DNA of 64,000 nt from an uncultured Prochlorococcus sp. GTDB taxonomy: Bacteria > Cyanobacteriota > Cyanobacteriia > PCC-6307 > Cyanobiaceae. The translations under genes and the position numbers were made by a program. Positions 62,143 to 64,000 of this stretch are shown one piece after another (within the stretch, counting starts at the first letter, position 1; every line of letters starts with the position of its first letter). The stretch is taken from assembly GCA_902518475.1 (NCBI GenBank), contig CABYGI010000002.1, positions 62,001-126,000 of the forward strand, given 5' to 3'. Under the pieces are notes generated by a model, which was given only the letters and a program-made list of their open reading frames with translations, was not told the origin of the DNA and did no database searches.

Positions 62143-64000
62143 TTAGATTTTCTTTATGCCAAGCATCTCTTCTTCGCTTGGTGGAACAATTAATTTAAAC
62201 TTACTCTTAAGATGAGGCCAATTTTCAATTATTTTGGCAGCCTTCAAGCTATTTGTTTTTGCTCGATATTCTCTTATAATTTCCAATAAAATTTCTTCCT
62301 GCTTTGAAGAAGTTATTTGATGAATGCTAACTATTTCTTGGTTAACTTTATTACTTAAATCATTATTCTCATCGATTATAAAAGCTATTCCACCAGTCAT
62401 GCCCGCACCAATATTCCTTCCTGTGGAACCTAGAATCACTACTTTCCCACCAGTCATGTATTCACAGCAATGATCACCTGCTCCCTCTGTAACTGCTGTA
62501 GCACCACTATTTCTTACTGCAAATCTTTCTCCCGATTTTCCTAATGCAAATAATTTCCCACCAGTTGCTCCATACAGGCACGTATTTCCAAGTATGACTT
62601 GTTCGGAGGAGATTTTATCTATTTTTGGTGGAATTATTGTGAGTATTCCTCCATTCATTCCTTTACAAACATAATCATTAGCTTCTCCGATTAATTGAAC
62701 ATTCATTCCCTTCAATAAAAAGGCACCAAAGCTTTGTCCGGCATAGCCTTTGAAATTTAAGTTGAGTTCGCCATTGAAGCCAGTGTTGCCATGAATTTCT
62801 GCGATTTCGCCGGATATTTTCGCACAAACACTTCTATCTGTATTTTTTATCTCGATTTCTTTGGTTAATTTTTCGTGATTTTTAATTGAATCTATAAATT
62901 CTTTATCAATCAAAAATTCGTCTTCTAGTACAGGACCATTACTATGAGCATTTTTTGAATGTTTTAACCATGATCTATCAGTGGTTGAATGTTCATTATT
63001 TACTAAAGAAGAAAGATCGATATTTGAAGTTTTTGGAAGATGGATATTTCTTGCAGAAAGAAATTCCTGATTACCAATCAGTTCTTCCATATTAGAAACA
63101 CCTATACTACTCATTATTTGTCTAACTTCTTCAGCAATATACAAGAAAAAATTGACAACATTTTCTGGAATACCTTTAAATCTTTTTCTTAATTCTTCTT
63201 TTTGAGTAGCAACTCCAACAGGACACTTGTTTGTATGACAAACCCGAGCCATTATGCATCCTTCAGCAATCATCGCTACAGAACCGAAACCGTATTCTTC
63301 GGCACCTAGTAAAGCTGCAATAACTACATCCCAACCTGTTTTAAGACCTCCATCAGTTCTCAAAATTACTCTTTCACGTAAGTTATTCTCTAAGAGAGAT
63401 TTATGAACCTCAGCAACACCTAGTTCCCATGGTAAACCTGCATGTTTAATAGAACTTAGGGGTGAAGCACCTGTACCTCCGTCATGGCCTGAAATTTGAA
63501 TTACATCTGCATTAGCTTTGCTTACTCCAGCAGCGATAGTGCCAATACCAATTTCAGAAACAAGTTTGACGCTCACTTTCGCTTTTGGATGAACTTGGTG
63601 TAAGTCATGGATAAGTTGAGCTAAATCTTCAATTGAATAAATATCATGATGAGGGGGCGGAGATATTAGAGCTACTCCAGGTTTACTATTTCTTAGTTTT
63701 GCGATGTAAGAATCAACTTTTGGACCTGGTAATTGTCCCCCTTCTCCAGGTTTTGCTCCTTGAGCCATTTTAATTTCGAGTTGTTTACCACTTCTTAGAT
63801 ATTCAGGTGTTACTCCAAATCTACCTGATGCTATTTGTTTGATAGCCGAGCATGCTGTATCTCCATTTTCTAGACCTTTAATGTAAGGCAAGGTTGCTGA
63901 TTGAGTATTTTCATCGATATCATTTAAAACATTAAAACGAGCTGGATCTTCTCCCCCTTCTCCACTATTACTCTTACCACCAATTCTATTCATTGCAATT
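62143..64000 (-). CDS. Glutamate synthase large subunit/Fd-GOGAT, C-terminal part (gene continues past the window)
   Basis: [72 protein letters not shown]. Confidence 0.96.
   Translation of the reverse strand, partial: IAMNRIGGKSNSGEGGEDPARFNVLNDIDENTQSATLPYIKGLENGDTACSAIKQIASGRFGVTPEYLRSGKQLEIKMAQGAKPGEGGQLPGPKVDSYIAKLRNSKPGVALISPPPHHDIYSIEDLAQLIHDLHQVHPKAKVSVKLVSEIGIGTIAAGVSKANADVIQISGHDGGTGASPLSSIKHAGLPWELGVAEVHKSLLENNLRERVILRTDGGLKTGWDVVIAALLGAEEYGFGSVAMIAEGCIMARVCHTNKCPVGVATQKEELRKRFKGIPENVVNFFLYIAEEVRQIMSSIGVSNMEELIGNQEFLSARNIHLPKTSNIDLSSLVNNEHSTTDRSWLKHSKNAHSNGPVLEDEFLIDKEFIDSIKNHEKLTKEIEIKNTDRSVCAKISGEIAEIHGNTGFNGELNLNFKGYAGQSFGAFLLKGMNVQLIGEANDYVCKGMNGGILTIIPPKIDKISSEQVILGNTCLYGATGGKLFALGKSGERFAVRNSGATAVTEGAGDHCCEYMTGGKVVILGSTGRNIGAGMTGGIAFIIDENNDLSNKVNQEIVSIHQITSSKQEEILLEIIREYRAKTNSLKAAKIIENWPHLKSKFKLIVPPSEEEMLGIKKI

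Noticed and set aside
1-64000. CRISPR arrays, prophage, transposons, toxin-antitoxin or defence islands
   Set aside because: No spaced direct repeats, transposase motifs, phage structural genes or recognised defence genes seen; content is core chromosomal.

Overview
AT-rich, densely packed window that reads as core chromosome of a high-light-type marine Prochlorococcus. I infer this from protein content, gene order and base composition; no database search was run. Main blocks: (1) housekeeping and photosynthesis genes: lpxB-like, rnd-like, hemF, mrp, rodA, a histidine kinase, psaD, trpE, gshA, ppc, recF, speD, larE-like, a tandem CobO-like gene, moeB-like, a CAAD protein, crtD-like, tyrA, a DinG-like gene, recA, ldpA and ndhN. 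(2) A long S10/spc/alpha ribosomal supercluster from rplC to prfA. (3) alr, cbiG-cobJ, psaA-psaB, psaI, psaL, an NlpC/P60 and serine-hydrolase divergent pair, a serine-recombinase-like gene, lipA and the C-terminal part of a glutamate synthase gene. Four tRNAs (Cys, Arg, Gln, Ser) are visible. rpmJ and psaI are missing from the ORF track but can be read directly. I see no CRISPR array, prophage, IS element or classical defence island. The best leads are: a serine-recombinase-like protein lacking the canonical catalytic residues, coupled to a 70-aa acidic ORF; a perfect 12-bp hairpin across the rpsK stop codon upstream of rpoA; three back-to-back stem-loops in the psaAB leader; structured leaders before rplC, rplE and mrp; a recF with no ATG/GTG/TTG start upstream of its Walker A motif; a tandem-duplicated CobO-like P-loop protein; two divergent gene pairs whose start codons are 3-4 nt apart; and degenerate histidine kinase and DinG-helicase paralogs.
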